A DNA stretch of 64,000 bases from Ailanthus altissimus (GCA_946807835.1 OX327683.1:35585001-35649000); one strand, 5' to 3'; counted from the first letter of the stretch, positions 11,942 to 23,860 are shown. Notes: generated from the sequence alone by a model not told the origin. A program made the numbers and translations.

Positions 11942-14029
11942 GTGTTAAAATTTAAGGATGTATTTTAAATAAATAAATATAAAAATAAGTATTAGAATAA
12001 AGAGAAATAGTCAAAAAAAAAAATGAATGATAAGCACTCAAGCTGTAGAAAGCTCAAGCGCTGGGTTTAGCGTCGCAACGCTTCAGTCATTAGAATGAAA
12101 CACCCAGTCAGCAAGCACTTACTCACTGTGGCGCCTAACAGTAATACTATATTAAATATTATATGTACATTTGAATTATTTGATAAATTTCTCTTCTCAA
12201 TTTTTTATTCAAATTTCTCTCTTATCAACCATTTTTTAAGTTTCAACACTTGTAGTTTAAGAAAAATATTTTGGTGTGTATCTAATACTTTCTCATAAGT
12301 TATTAAATTCTAGAACTATCCTACCAACAAACTCACTTGCATTTTTTATTATAATCAAAGTGGGGGTAGAAATAGTTTAAGGACGGTGTATTGTATGTCT
12401 TAACTTCAAACTTTGTTTACTTGTATCTTTGTATATTTTTCATATACAAAACTGTTGAGGGAGGAAATGCCCTTTCTCCCTCTTGAGGTTATGTTGAAGC
12501 AAAAAACCTCAAGTTCAACCTAGAACCCTAACCTTCTTACGTAGCGGAATAACCTGTTAATCAAGCAAAAATAACAAAAATCCAAAGCAGAATAAAAAAG
12601 AGCACAATACAATCTTACGTGATTCGGCCAATTTTCTACGTCCACAGTAGATCCAAGGATCCTAACCTCTCTTATTAACTCCCTACAGATTTTATAAGAA
12701 AAATTTAATCTGAAGAACCCTCAAAATAACATAATGTTTAGTGAACCCTTACTCTACCACGAACAATGATCACTCAAACGACGGTTTCACCCTAGCGCAC
12801 ACAATCACTTAGTGTCTACCCAGTTCTTCCCCTCTCTTAAAGTCTCTCTTAATACTTAATTTCAACTAAAGGGTTTATAAGTGCTTATAAATGGTGTATA
12901 TCATGCCTACTAACTCTATTCTTTGTTGGAGTAAGAGTTCACTTATTTTGGAAGTCTAAAACTTTTCAAAATTTAAAGTCTCGAACCAAAACAGACATTC
13001 TAACGCATCTAGGCACTGCGGCGCTGGCCAAAATCTCGCCCAGCGCCGTGGCTCTGGGGTGCTGTCCTGGGTGCCGCGGCGCTTAGCCCTGGCAGCGCTT
13101 ATCCACGTTTTCTTTGCGTTTTCAAGTCCCGTTTCGCTTCCCTCTTCGTATCCCACACATCTTAAACTTCTCCATACGTGTTCCACATGTTTTAGACTTC
13201 TTGTGACTCTCCACTTTAGTATTCATCTCAATTATTGTCCAACCAAGATTGTTGAATCACCAATTTTTCAACATAAACCATTTGTTCAAAAAATTTAAAC
13301 TATTTCTATTATATACACATAGATACTACAAGCGAACCTTCACTAATGATTGTAACAAAATTTCTCTCAGAGGCTACGAAAATCCTACCATTTGATGAAA
13401 AATATTTCAAGAGATAACAAGATTGAGTGTATAATACTCTTAATGTAATGGGTCTGATCGAATCTCTCACTATTCATTCTCCTAATGCTACTGTTGAAAA
13501 CTATAAAGAAAAGTTTTTCAAATGAAGTAAGACAAATAAAGTATATTATAATACAATTCTACACACATTATTAAATGAATTATATGATATTTATTTCACA
13601 TATAAGAATATATATGAGTTATTGGTACAACTTAAGAAAAAGTATGTTATAAAAGATATTGGTGTGTAAAAGTATATTGTAACAAATTTTTTAGACTTTA
13701 AAATATTTGAATAAAAAGAGGTCATTATACAAATATATAATTTTCATCTTTTATTAAATAATCTAAAAAATAAAAAAATATTATTTTCTCTAAATCTTTT
13801 ATTGTTAATTGTCTGAATTTTGAAAAGATTATAAAAAAATAATAAATATAAAAAAAAATTAACTTTAAAAAATTCAATTATACACCTTAAAATTAAAAAA
13901 GGGAATTGTCAAAGAAAAAACATAAAAGAACGTCAAAAAATTAATTTTTAAGACTAATTTAATAGAATGCATTAATCATAACAAGAACATCAAAATTTCA
14001 TAAACAACACACACTTTAAAAGAATAAAG
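11942..14029. mobile_element. Insertion in the MYB relic, probably LTR-retroelement debris
   Basis: About 2.1 kb lies here where the intact MYB copy has about 0.55 kb of unrelated leader/intron. It contains LTR-like sequence: a start-like TGTTGAGGGAGGAAATGCCC near 12453, and a GATTCGGCCAA...CTACGTCCAC block at about 12622-12650 of a kind I associate with plant Copia LTRs. A GC-rich CAGCGCC/GGCGCTG-rich patch is at 13010-13110. No coding domain survives and no target duplication was found, so exact ends and class are uncertain. More than one insertion is possible. Confidence 0.4.
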
Positions 14030-14985
14030 CCTCGTTCAAATCTCTGGCTATGTGATAAATAGTTTTTCACTTTTGACACGACATCTATATATGTGAATTT
14101 GAACCGTGATCTTCTGTGGCACAAATAAACTTTCTTTCGGATTTAATAGCAGATGACTGATCCTACAAAGACGATCAAGTATCAACCTAGGGAAGCTGGA
14201 CGGAGGAGGAAGTCAGTAACTCAATATCTATAGCAGAGGCTATTTTGTTTCTTATAGCCTTTTTGTAATTGGCGTATTGGCGTGACATCTGATTGCTGCT
14301 TGAAAAGATACGGTCATTGGACATCATTCTAAAAAAAACCTAACTATACCAAAAAATATTAGCAGTTGTCGAGAGTCTCCAAATTCTACAGCAGAAATTT
14401 TACTTGGTATGCATTACGTATATGATTTCTACCTCTCTCTCATGTGTGTGTTCAATCGACATTGGATTTTTGTAGCGGAATGCTTTGCTGATTGAACAGT
14501 AGTTCGGTAATTGCATCGCTGGCAGTAGGTTCTCAATTCTAATCTGGTAAAAATACCCTGGACCAAGGAGGTGCGTACATATTAGTTTTTTTTAAAAAAT
14601 AAAAAAATAAAATTGAGAACCTGGTGTCATGCTACGGTTAAAATCTATGATTGTTACTCATTTTTGTACTGGTTCCGAGGAACATGAACATGTCATCGAA
14701 CTAGTTGGGTAGCAGGGGATGAAAAATGTTTTTAGATAGCAAAATACTTGCCAGGCCGCATAGCAAGCAAGCAATGCTGATCACGTCTGTTGCACTTTGG
14801 TTGATGAATGACATCATTCCCTTCTCTTTTCTATTGCTTTGGTTACATTTCGTTCAAATCACTGTTTTAGCTCATCTGATGGTATTTTCTACTTCCCTTT
14901 GAAAATAACCCCTTTTGGCTTTCAAGAAAGAAAAAAAGAAGAATTTCTGGAGCTAATGGTTGATTGTTTTAAATCTCTGGACCTT
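14030..14985 (+). pseudogene. Decayed 5' half of a MYB3R gene
   Basis: It aligns with 18350-19510 of the intact MYB3R gene. The first exon is recognisable at 14154 (ATGACTGATCCTAC...) but carries a frameshift. Exon 2 is lost. Exon 3 (GCATCGCTGGCAGTAGG..., about 14480-14570) has in-frame stops and a TAG where the intact copy has AAG. Exon 4 (CATCGAACTAGTTGGGTAGC..., about 14685-14780) is also interrupted. Intron 4 follows to about 14985, then sequence switches abruptly to MBD intron. Nothing matching exons 5-6 follows. This is a duplicated 5' half, not a whole gene that decayed. Confidence 0.85.
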
Positions 14986-15410
14986 TTTATGAGCACAATC
15001 TCTTTAACAACAGATTACTATTATTTTACAGCTTAAAAATTATGGGAAGCTACCTCTTTTTCCAACTGAGTGATCTATATAATAAGCCAAATCAAATTGT
15101 TCTGTCGAGCTACTAATTTTTTGATTGCAAATTTTGAGTTTCTAGTTTCATGACTTCTGAAATCCACAATCCTGAGGATGTAATTTATACGTAATTAGGT
15201 GCTTCTAAGTATTGGCTGAATACCATGAATGATGAATCACATGCTTGTCTTTTTTTTGGTTGATTTTAGGATGATATGTTTTACCAGATTCTACTTGCTG
15301 GAGAACAATGTACTAATCGCTGGGAACTAAAATCCAATTTTATTTTGTAGTAATCATGTAAGCTCAAAGTTCCCATGCTGTCCCTTTGAGTTACTGCTTG
15401 GTCAGATTGT
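14986..15410 (+). pseudogene. Relic of MBD intron 1 (duplicate)
   Basis: It aligns with about 4835-5390 in intron 1 of the complete MBD gene. Shared blocks include TTAACA-CAGATTAC, AAATTGTTCTGT, TTCATGACTTCTGAA and CATGCTGTCCCTTT. From about 15411 the sequence instead resembles 7890-8000, downstream of the MBD gene. MBD exons 2-4 and about 2.5 kb have therefore been deleted from this copy. Confidence 0.8.
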
Positions 15411-15815
15411 TTCCAATTGGGCTGGGGGCTGGGCAAGCTTTCAATTAGTTTAGGCTTCATTTTTAGGGGCTATGTGAGGTATGCAAACACATTGTAGGCG
15501 CCCATTGACCATTGCTAAACGGGGTAAAAGAAATACGTTGATGCAGGTTGTAAGACATATGTATAAACACTAGAGGGCTGGATGATACTTTCAAGTTTCA
15601 ACCAATAAAATCCTTAAATGATTTAATTCAACCAACAATTTGAAGAGTATCCGGAGATTATAACAGAATGTCAACAACAAAGATTGAATATCCAAAATAA
15701 GCTCACAGCTATTTTATTCTTCGGCTAAAGTTCTTTCCAACACCCGTTAAAACCCAAGTTCGTTGGTCATTTTGTAGAGGACGATTCTTTACATCCAACC
15801 ATAAGATTCCTCATC
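15411..15815. other. Duplicated flank downstream of C2 gene B
   Basis: Resembles 7890-8480, the flank of C2 copy A: AGATTGTTT, AACACATTGTAG, then an AACAATTTGAAGAGTATCC-like block. It contains no gene of its own. Confidence 0.65.
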
Positions 15816-17018
15816 TCAGAATTCCCCATCACCGTCTCTCTGCAGAAAAGAAATTGATTTATTGAGTACTGGGAGTGAAGATTGTTGAGATATTTATGAT
15901 GCATGAAAAATGAAACTCTTAATTCTTTTTTATCATCATAACATTAAGTGTAGTATTCCTCTTTCTGAATTAAATTCAGGACAAATACCTCAGGCGTGAA
16001 AGTAAGGCCAATTCTGATCTCCCCACGATACTCCTGGTCCTTGACAACTCTGTAAGTAGTTGGAGGGAGGCTTCCTTCAATGAACAAAGGCTCTAAAGGA
16101 ATGCTGCGAAGGTCACATTTAGCATCAGCAATTAAGCTCGGCATTCGCCCAAGAAAATAATCATTAACTGTAAGCAAAATCGAGGGGAAATATAACTAAC
16201 GTTGCTTCTCCAACAAAGTCATCTTCAGTACCCATATCTTTGTCCTTTATTTTCAAAGAGATCTCCGAAACATCACCAGTAATTGTAAAAACAAAGGTCT
16301 CATTCCATTCAGGTTCAGATCCTGCGCCTACATGTACAGGTTTTGCCCATTCAATCTTGACAAAGACATAATTCACAGAATTACAACTAAATGAACCTGA
16401 TCATGTAAAAGACACAAGAAATATTAACCTGATGCAACACTGCTTGTCAACTCTTGGGTGCGGCAAGTAAGAACAACATATGGATCCATGTTAGCTGCTC
16501 ATATAAATAAGAACAAAGTGCATCAGCTGGAACAGTCTTGAAACACAAAATTACAAGTCAAAGAAAGAAATTAGATCTTAGCAATTGGCACAATCTAGGA
16601 CATCGTCAGTTGGTTCAATTATGTATACTAAGGATAATTAAAAATGATGATTTTTCTTGTGACCCGAAATATTGATAGATGGATCGGATACATCTTCGGC
16701 AATGGGGTTTATAGTTTAGCTTAAGAACAGAGAATTGAGATCTTCATAATATCTATCAGTTAAGATCCAATGTTTATATTGCTGCAGATTCACAAGATCA
16801 ATACTATCAGATCACAAAAATTCCCATGTATTTGTAATCAAAAGGAGTCCAGAGAACTGATGGAACAAATCAAATAGCATTCTAGTAAATTATTGCATGC
16901 CGATTGCTGTGCAGATAAAGAAAAATCTATACGAAGATGAGAGAGGGAGATCTTACAGAGGAAATCAGCATCCTCAAGGCCTTTGCAGCCGACAAGAAGA
17001 ACCTCCACCGATCCTTTC

Positions 17019-17023
<5 letters not shown>
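15816..17023 (-). CDS. C2-domain protein, ERG3 / 16-kDa phloem protein-like (copy B)
   Basis: Five minus-strand exons, 16957-17023, 16429-16494, 16201-16327, 15989-16103 and 15816-15839, give about 132 aa. Start MPKGSVEVLLVGCKGLED. C2 landmarks: NMDPYVVLTCRTQEL, EWNETFVFTITGD, the Ca2+ loop DKDMGTEDDFVGEA and VVKDQEYRGEIRIGLTF. Exons 2, 3 and 5 have the same lengths as in copy A; exon 1 is 6 nt and exon 4 is 3 nt shorter. As in copy A the last exon ends early, at TGA 15816-15818, and the frame after the stop reads DEESYGW, close to the family's usual C-terminal motif. A (GA)n tract on the coding strand touches the start codon. Likely a cytosolic or phloem Ca2+/lipid-binding protein. Confidence 0.86.

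Positions 17024-17053
<30 letters not shown>
17023..17053 (+). repeat. (TC)15 microsatellite in the 5' leader of C2 gene B
   Basis: Uninterrupted TC dinucleotides abut the start codon (complement of 17021-17023), so the mRNA leader would end in (GA)n directly before AUG. Copy A has no such tract. Confidence 0.9.
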
Positions 17054-17059
<6 letters not shown>

Positions 17060-18486
17060 GCACTGCGCCTTCCCCTTGAAATTCGACACCAGCTGCTTTT
17101 CGATTGTCTGAGAGTTCTCGTACGAGTCAGCCACCCCATCTATATATATATACCTATAAAATTTTTAGATCGTTAGATCAATACACAACCAACGGTTCTG
17201 ATTCAATTCAAACATACATTAATTGCAATCTAGGCGTAAACCATATATACACATGGATCGGTACATGAACGCACACCACGTAAGGTAAGGCTTAAAAATG
17301 TTGTGTAACGCACGCGCGCAGAGTCCATCACAATTCACAAACACAGGTGGCAAAAGTTTAAAATCATATTGCGGTTTGGACTCCTCTGCTTCCTTTTCGT
17401 GTCTCTTATTTCTTAGGGGTCTAATCTGCTTCTCTTTCCCGCGAACTTTTAACTTTTATCTCTCTGCCTAATCTCTTACTCAGTTAGTTCAATTCGCACT
17501 ATTTTCTCCCCCAAATTCTTATCTATTTAATTTAACGAGTTTTTCGGATTTCCTTTTCCTTCCTAAATACCAAATCTTTTTAATTATTTAAAACTCCTAT
17601 AAATACTATTTGTTCCGCCATTATTTCTTAGCCGTTACAGTGTGTTTGCTTTCAAATCAAGAAAGCTTTTTTTTTTTTTTTTCTAATTACATATAAAAGT
17701 TAAACTCTTTGGTTTTTCCTTGAAAATATTTAACGGTTCCTTTGATTCTGCTTTTGATCTTTGTTTCCTTTACTCTGCTTCTTGTTTGACAGTTGTGATA
17801 TCACTCAAGTTCAGAGTAATTTCGTGTGAGCATTAGTCTTTGATTGCGTGATTTAGGGTTTGGCTTTGATATTCAAAACTTTGTGTAAGTTTCTTGATTA
17901 TTTATTTAATGAGGTGATTTTGATCTAAAAACGATGGTAGAAGCCAAAGGGTGTAACAATCACGCGAATAAGGAGGGTTTGGTTTCTTTAATCGCTGCGG
18001 CATCTGATATCAATTCGGACAAAGACCAAGTAAAGCGGGTCTACATTCAAGGGTCTATTGATCGTTTCTCTTCTTTTAATTTTTATTTTTCAGTAATGTG
18101 TCTTACTTTCTAAAATTACTTGGTTCCTTGTTCTGTTGAAAAATTGAGATTCTTTTTTTTTTCTTTTTTAATTTTGAGTCTTGACTCTTGAGGTAAACTA
18201 CAGCTAAAATAGTGAGTAAATATCAGATGTCTCATTGCGTTGCCCAATTTTGACCGTTATGTATTTGAGAACATGGAGGAAATTCAACTAATTCAACTGA
18301 GTGGGAGTTTGATATTAGGATATGTTATTACCCCAGCAAGAGAAACTGAGTTTACAAATCTCTTACAATGTGATAAATAGTTTTTTTTTTTTTTTTGGCT
18401 TTGACATCTCTATATGTGAATTTGAATTATGATCTTCCATGGTTTAAAAACTTTAATAGTAGGTTATCTTGTGTACATTCAGGAGG
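17054..18486 (+). promoter_or_regulatory. Shared upstream region of C2 gene B and MYB3R; MYB leader
   Basis: The divergent intergenic region and probable 5' leader of MYB3R. Segment 17395-17800 is conserved in the relic at 11575-11941. An ATG at 17934 opens 32 codons (MVEAKGCNNHANKEG...) ending at a GTAAAG donor after 18029. It can only be joined in frame to the MYB exon through a weak acceptor at 18462. The stronger acceptor (TTCAG, 18482) shifts frame and would make this a leader with an upstream ORF. Neither model can be chosen from sequence alone. Confidence 0.5.
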
Positions 18487-20605
18487 ATGACTGGTCCTAC
18501 AAGACGATCAACCAAAGGAGGCTGGACGGAGCAGGAGGTCAGTAGTAGAGGACATTTTATTTATAATAGCTTTTCTTTTTCCATTTAGGGCTGATATTTG
18601 ATTCTTAATTTGGACATCAATTTTGTATGGCTTATTGTTTAGTCTAACCTTTTGAGTATTAAAAGGAACTACACAGAGTGTAAATGTGCTCTATTTTTTG
18701 CATGTGTTATGTGTCTGTATAATTTTTGGGTTCTTTTTGGCAATGCTGTATGTAAGAGAGAGACCACTTTTCAAAAGAACTCAATGTTTCGGTGCTTTTG
18801 TTAACCCAAAAATAAAACGTTGCAATGGCTGAGAGAATTTAAAATTTACAGCAAAGATAATGTTTACATGCTTTTGTTTTTTATTGGCAGGATAAAATTT
18901 TAGAGTTTGCTGTAGAAAAGTATGGTGCCAAAAATTGGAAAAAGATTGGTATGTATAACCATATACATGATTTCTACCTCTCTCTCTCTCTCATGGGAAA
19001 TTGTGTTTAATCAACTTTGGACTTTTGCAGCTGAATGTGTTGCAGATAGAACCGCAGTTCAGTGCCTGCATCGCTGGCAGAAGGTTCTCAATCCTAATCT
19101 TTTCAAAGGACCCTGGACCAAAGAGGTGCATACATATTACTTTGTGAAAAAATAAAAATCAAGAACATGTTGTAATGCCATGTTTAGAATCTACGATTGT
19201 CACTCCTTGTTTTGGGTTCCTAGGAAGATGATCTTATCATTGAACTAGTTGAGAAGCAGGGGAATAAAAAATGGTCTGAGATAGCAAAACATTTGCCAGG
19301 CCGCATTGGCAAGCAATGCCGAGAAAGGTACTTGATACATCTGGTGCACCTTGGTTATTGATTGCCATTATTGCCTTCTCTTTGCTACTGCTTTAGTTAT
19401 ATTTCGTAAGTCACTTTTTTAGCTCCATCAGATAGTATTCTCGGCTTTTCTTGAAAAGGAACCCTTTTTCCAAAAAAGGAAAAAAAAGGGAGCTTTGGAG
19501 CTAATTGTGGATTGTTTTCTTTAGATGGCACAACCATTTAAATCCAGATATAAAAAGAACTACATGGACGAAAGAGGAGGAATTGACTCTCATTAGCGCT
19601 CATGAAACTTATGGTAACAAGTGGGCTGAGATAGCAAAGCTTCTGCCTGGAAGGTATTATTAGAATTCTTCCACATGAAAAGCTAGGGTACAAAACATCA
19701 AATGAGTAGGTGTCCAAAATATATGCCTCACATTTTCTTGCATAACATATTACATTAAGGCTGGTAATATATCTTCCTGTGGTTTTGATTTGGCACCTGG
19801 ACCAACTTGCCCAAATGTTACATTTACTTATGAGAGTGAATTAACATTGTAAGCCAAATATTACATTTACTTATGAGAGTGAAATAACAATGTAGCTATA
19901 TCGTTTTTGGGATGCTGCATCTGAAGGCAATTGAAGCTTGTATTTTGATAGAATGTTTTATCTGGATTTAGTTGAGGACTTGCATACTTTTGCATTTTAT
20001 TGGCAATTTGCAGGACTGAAAATTCGATAAAGAATCATTGGAACTGCTCATTAAGTAAAAAAGTAATTCATTCCGCCCATGATTTTGAACTATACAAGTT
20101 CAACATTAAATCAGAAAGCAGGAACTCACAGGTGCTAAAACAAAATCTTGATGAGAATATAAACTTGGAAAGAGAAAGAAGTCCCATTGCTTGTCCACTG
20201 GATTTGGTTCTTGGAAATGCTTGTGCAAGGGAGAGTCATCTACTAATTTTAGATAAAAAAGATTGTAGATTTCTTGGAGAGGTGGCAAATGGTATAACCA
20301 ATCCACCAAAGATATCCGTATTTGATGAGAAAGGCGAACAGAGCCAAGAAAGTGCTGCCATTGCTCAACAACCCAGAGTCTTAAATCATAGATGCTCAAG
20401 TTATGAGCCGCTCGAGCTACAGGATTTGAATACTCCTTTGACAACTGTTAAATTTCCAAGTACTTTCCAGAATGCATCAAGCCCCATTTCTCCACCAAGC
20501 CATAATGAAGGAATACTTGTTCCTTGTCGAAGTCCAACATCAGTATTAAGGAGTGCAGCAAGGACATTTAAATTACCATCTATCATATGTAAAAGAAGGT
20601 TCTAA
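18487..20605 (+). CDS. Three-repeat MYB transcription factor (MYB3R class)
   Basis: Six exons, 18487-18537, 18891-18948, 19031-19125, 19224-19327, 19525-19653 and 20014-20605, join in frame to about 342 aa. After RRSTKGGW come three MYB repeats. R1 is about residues 11-60, ending RWQKVLNPNL. R2 (61-112) contains FKGPWTKE, LPGRIGKQCRERW and HNHLNPDI. R3 (113-163) contains YGNKWAEIAKLLPGRTENSI and KNHWN. The regularly spaced Trp residues are intact. MYB3R proteins bind MSA elements and control G2/M genes. The tail carries an SVLRSAARTFKLPSI-like motif seen in MYB3R C-termini, then stops soon after, which makes the protein shorter than the ~500 aa or more I recall for Arabidopsis members. The N-terminus may extend upstream (see previous entry). 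Confidence 0.88.
19812..19893 (+). repeat. Two-copy tandem repeat in MYB3R intron 5
   Basis: TTACATTTACTTATGAGAGT occurs at about 19818 and again at about 19861, each followed by GAA(T/A)TAACA(T/A)TGTA. The unit is about 43 bp. Confidence 0.85.
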
Positions 20606-22078
20606 ACTCACAGACAAATGGGAAGTGAGAAAGACAATGATACTTATTCGTGGAAAAAGACAATGGGATAAGAGCAACAATATTTGCTAACTGTTGCATT
20701 CAATCGATTGATGCCGATAGAGCATAGTGTTCCTCTGTCATGTGCAAAACAGCTTTCAATCTGGAGACTATTTGAGACTTGTAAAATTCGGTGAGTAATT
20801 TCTTTACATCTTTCACCGTTTTATTAATTACTTATTTTGATCTGCATTGTACACATTCTATTTGGTGCTTGAATCTATCTTTTGTACCCGGCTAAAATGA
20901 AATGTTGGTTGGATCAATCTGATGGAATATCATTGACATGATCTCTTTCCTTCTCTTTGGCTCTGAGATGACATAGTAAGTGGCGACTAGAGAAGGGTAT
21001 GTTTATAGCAAACAATTTCAAATGCCATTATGAAGTGCGAAAAAGTGATAATCTAAGAACTATATCCTCTATTCTTCATGTCTTTACTTTTTATTTCGGT
21101 CTTCATTCCTCCATTTTTTTTTTGTTTTATTTCTTGTCTTTTGTTTTGGCTAACAATCTTCATTGCTCGTCTTTGCAGATTGGTTATTAGTTTGTTGCAC
21201 ATACCAACTTATCTGGGGTTGAGTAGGAACAAAACGATTTCTCCAATTCAAGAATGTCATTGATAGCGGATTACCTTCCCAAAAGCATATGGAACTAACA
21301 GATAATTATTGATACTTTGTTCTTCATTATTAGCTTCTAGTGAAATATTAGTTAAATTGTTTTCATCTTTTTCTAAATTAAAAAAAAATTGGGGGTTAAT
21401 TTTAATTTATCCGATTAAGAATCAACAAATATCAACTTCTTATTTTTTTTTTTTTTGCACATCATTAACGTGTCCCATTCTATTAACAGGTGCTATTAAA
21501 GTTAATCATTAACTACTTAGATTAATATAATAACTGTTTTATCCTTATATTAATTATTTTAATCAATTAAACAACATTTTATTTTATTATTATTTTTCTC
21601 ACTTAAAAAAATGATATTAAACCATTCAAAAAATAAAAAGAGTATTTTTATATTATAAAATATGGAATGATTATTTTACCTCCAAATTTCGATAATTTTA
21701 ACGAAATCAACTAATGAAATGAGACGCAAAAGGTAGGATAAATTAATATTTGTCAATTTTTGAAGAGAGAAAACAAAACTAACCCAAAAAAACAAAAGGC
21801 CTGTGTTAGAGGCCCGTTGCCCAGGTTCGAGCCGATACCATGACATCCTAATTTTGGAACCAATTGCAGTATACATTTAAAAGTTTTTTGTGCGTTCGGT
21901 TGATCGGTCAACGTCTATCCTTTTTTCTTTTCCTGCTTTAAAAGCGAATATTAATTAATATATATTATTAATTAATGTATGGAGTACACACGTGCTTAAA
22001 TAAAAAGAGAGAAAGAAAAAGCGATAGAAAAACAAAGACACTGTGGGGACGATTGGGTGGTCGCGGAAGAAAGAAGAA
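20606..22078. other. Intergenic region after MYB3R
   Basis: MYB3R 3' flank, then AT-rich sequence. No gene is recognised. An isolated GGTTCGAGCC at about 21824 resembles a tRNA B box but lacks a tRNA fold around it. The last 100 bp are the upstream region of the thioesterase gene. Confidence 0.6.
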
Positions 22079-23181
22079 ATGGTGAAATCGTCGTCGACGA
22101 CGGTGATATCGAAAGAGGTAGATGATAAATGCGTATCACATGTCACCTCTTTCTTCGAGAACGTGGGAGTCTCCGGTTCGATTCCCGAAGATTATCGTTC
22201 AAAGGACTTCTACTCTAATATCGTGGGCAGCCATCTCAAAGTCGACAAAATCCAACGCGGCCACGTCTCCTGTTCCCTCTCTGTCAAGCCCGCCATCGCT
22301 GTAATCTTCCCCCTCAAAACTTCCCCTTTCTTTAGGCTATTGAATTTCAATGTTATATGATTTCTTTATTATTATTATTATTATTAGTGTTTTTATTTTA
22401 TATTTTCGGTTCTGAAATTGACCGTCGTTGTCCAAAATAGTAATTAAACTTGGAATTTATCTTCTATTTTTTTTCTTGGGCAAACGCAGAATTACTCATT
22501 TTCTGGTCTGAGAAGCAATATAGGGATTTGTTTTTTTTTTTCTTTTTTGAGTTTCGCTCTATTCTCTTGGTAGGCTAATGGTGGGGTGATGCTTATTGCT
22601 AACATAATTGTGCAGAATTTTTATGGTGGAATACATGGAGGGGCTGTTGCAGCTTTGTCGGAGAGAATGGCAATTGGTTGTGCTAGAACTGTGGTTGCCG
22701 AGGATAAGGAAATATTTCTTGGTGAATTGAGCATCTCTTATCTTTCTGCTGCCCCTAAAAATGTAAGATTTTTATTTCTGTTTTTTAGGTTTTTACTTGG
22801 ATATTTTAGGCGGTTTTATGTTGTTCTCAATAAATATATGACTTTTACTCTTAATTCTGGTAATGATGTTCATAATTTTGATGCATTGTGTCAACCTACA
22901 ACTTTACAATTGCATTGCATGAGTGACTCGTGCGTCTCATAGGAAGCTTTTCAGTCACTTGTTACTTTACATCTTATATTTGGTCTAGTTCACTAACTAC
23001 TATTTTCACCTTATGGTTTTATGTATCCTATACCCAGGCAGAGTTGATAGTTGATGGATCTATTGTGAGGAGTGGAAAAAATATTACTGTGGTTGCAATT
23101 GAGTTTAAATTCAAGAAAACTGGGAAGCTTGTTTGTACTTCTCGTGCCACCTTTTACCATATGCCAGTTGCCAAGTTATGA
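22079..23181 (+). CDS. Hotdog-fold acyl-CoA thioesterase (PaaI / ACOT13-like)
   Basis: Three exons, 22079-22300, 22616-22762 and 23038-23181, all phase 0, give 170 aa. After a Ser/Thr-rich start (MVKSSSTTVIS) and an amphipathic N-terminal part, the hotdog core begins with GGIHGGAVAALSERMA around residues 78-93, holding the HGG motif of the PaaI/4HBT family. It continues with EIFLGELSISYLSAAPKN and VDGSIVRSGKNITVVAIEF, ending VAKL. Such enzymes hydrolyse acyl-CoA thioesters as homo-oligomers. Substrate and compartment cannot be read here, and the N-terminus is not a clear transit peptide. An in-frame GTG at 22043 lies upstream, but the first ATG at 22079 is the natural start. Confidence 0.87.
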
Positions 23182-23860
23182 AGTTCCGATTATCAACATA
23201 TTAGAATAAGGATAGATATTTAAGGTGTGTAACTATGCACCATACAAACTATTACTTTTGTCATATAATTATTCGCATTCTGATATGTTGTTGGTTGGAG
23301 GTTCAAATCTGATGTTGTTATTTGCATTCATTTAAAATGTCACTCTTTTATTTATTTATCCATCACATATCTATGGCTGCAAGAACTGTTAGTTTCATTT
23401 CAGGGATTTTCTCTTGTTAAATTCTTTCTCGGTGATGCGTGTATACAAATTTATCTTAAAAGTTCTTTCAGTTGAATTTACACCTGAGCAGGGTCTCACT
23501 GTCAAATTGAGGATGAATTGTATGATGACTGATTTGACCCTTTTTTTCTTCTTGGAAATGAAGTTGAAATTGGAAAAAGGAAAATTAGGAAATTTGCAGT
23601 ACTAAGACATAAATTATCTTTAATGAGTTAAAGCAACTCATTGGACATAACAATAGGATTTTAGAATATCAAATTGATTAATTAAGAATCCACCAAAATA
23701 AAAAGGGTGCTGGTTTGGTCATAAACTCTTCTTTGTAGATGGGAAACCAGGAGCATAAGCCACAAAGGATATTCTGGTTTAGAACTGCAGATTTGGACAG
23801 GCAGATGGGTGTGAAAGATTAAATTTATGAGCAATTATGACAATATCATGGTAGCATAAG

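Noticed and set aside
21790..21850. GGTTCGAGCC B-box-like motif suggesting a tRNA
   Set aside because: No A box, acceptor stem or cloverleaf arms could be drawn around it.
22043..22078. N-terminal extension of the thioesterase from an upstream GTG
   Set aside because: A non-ATG start is not expected; the first ATG at 22079 gives a normal family N-terminus.
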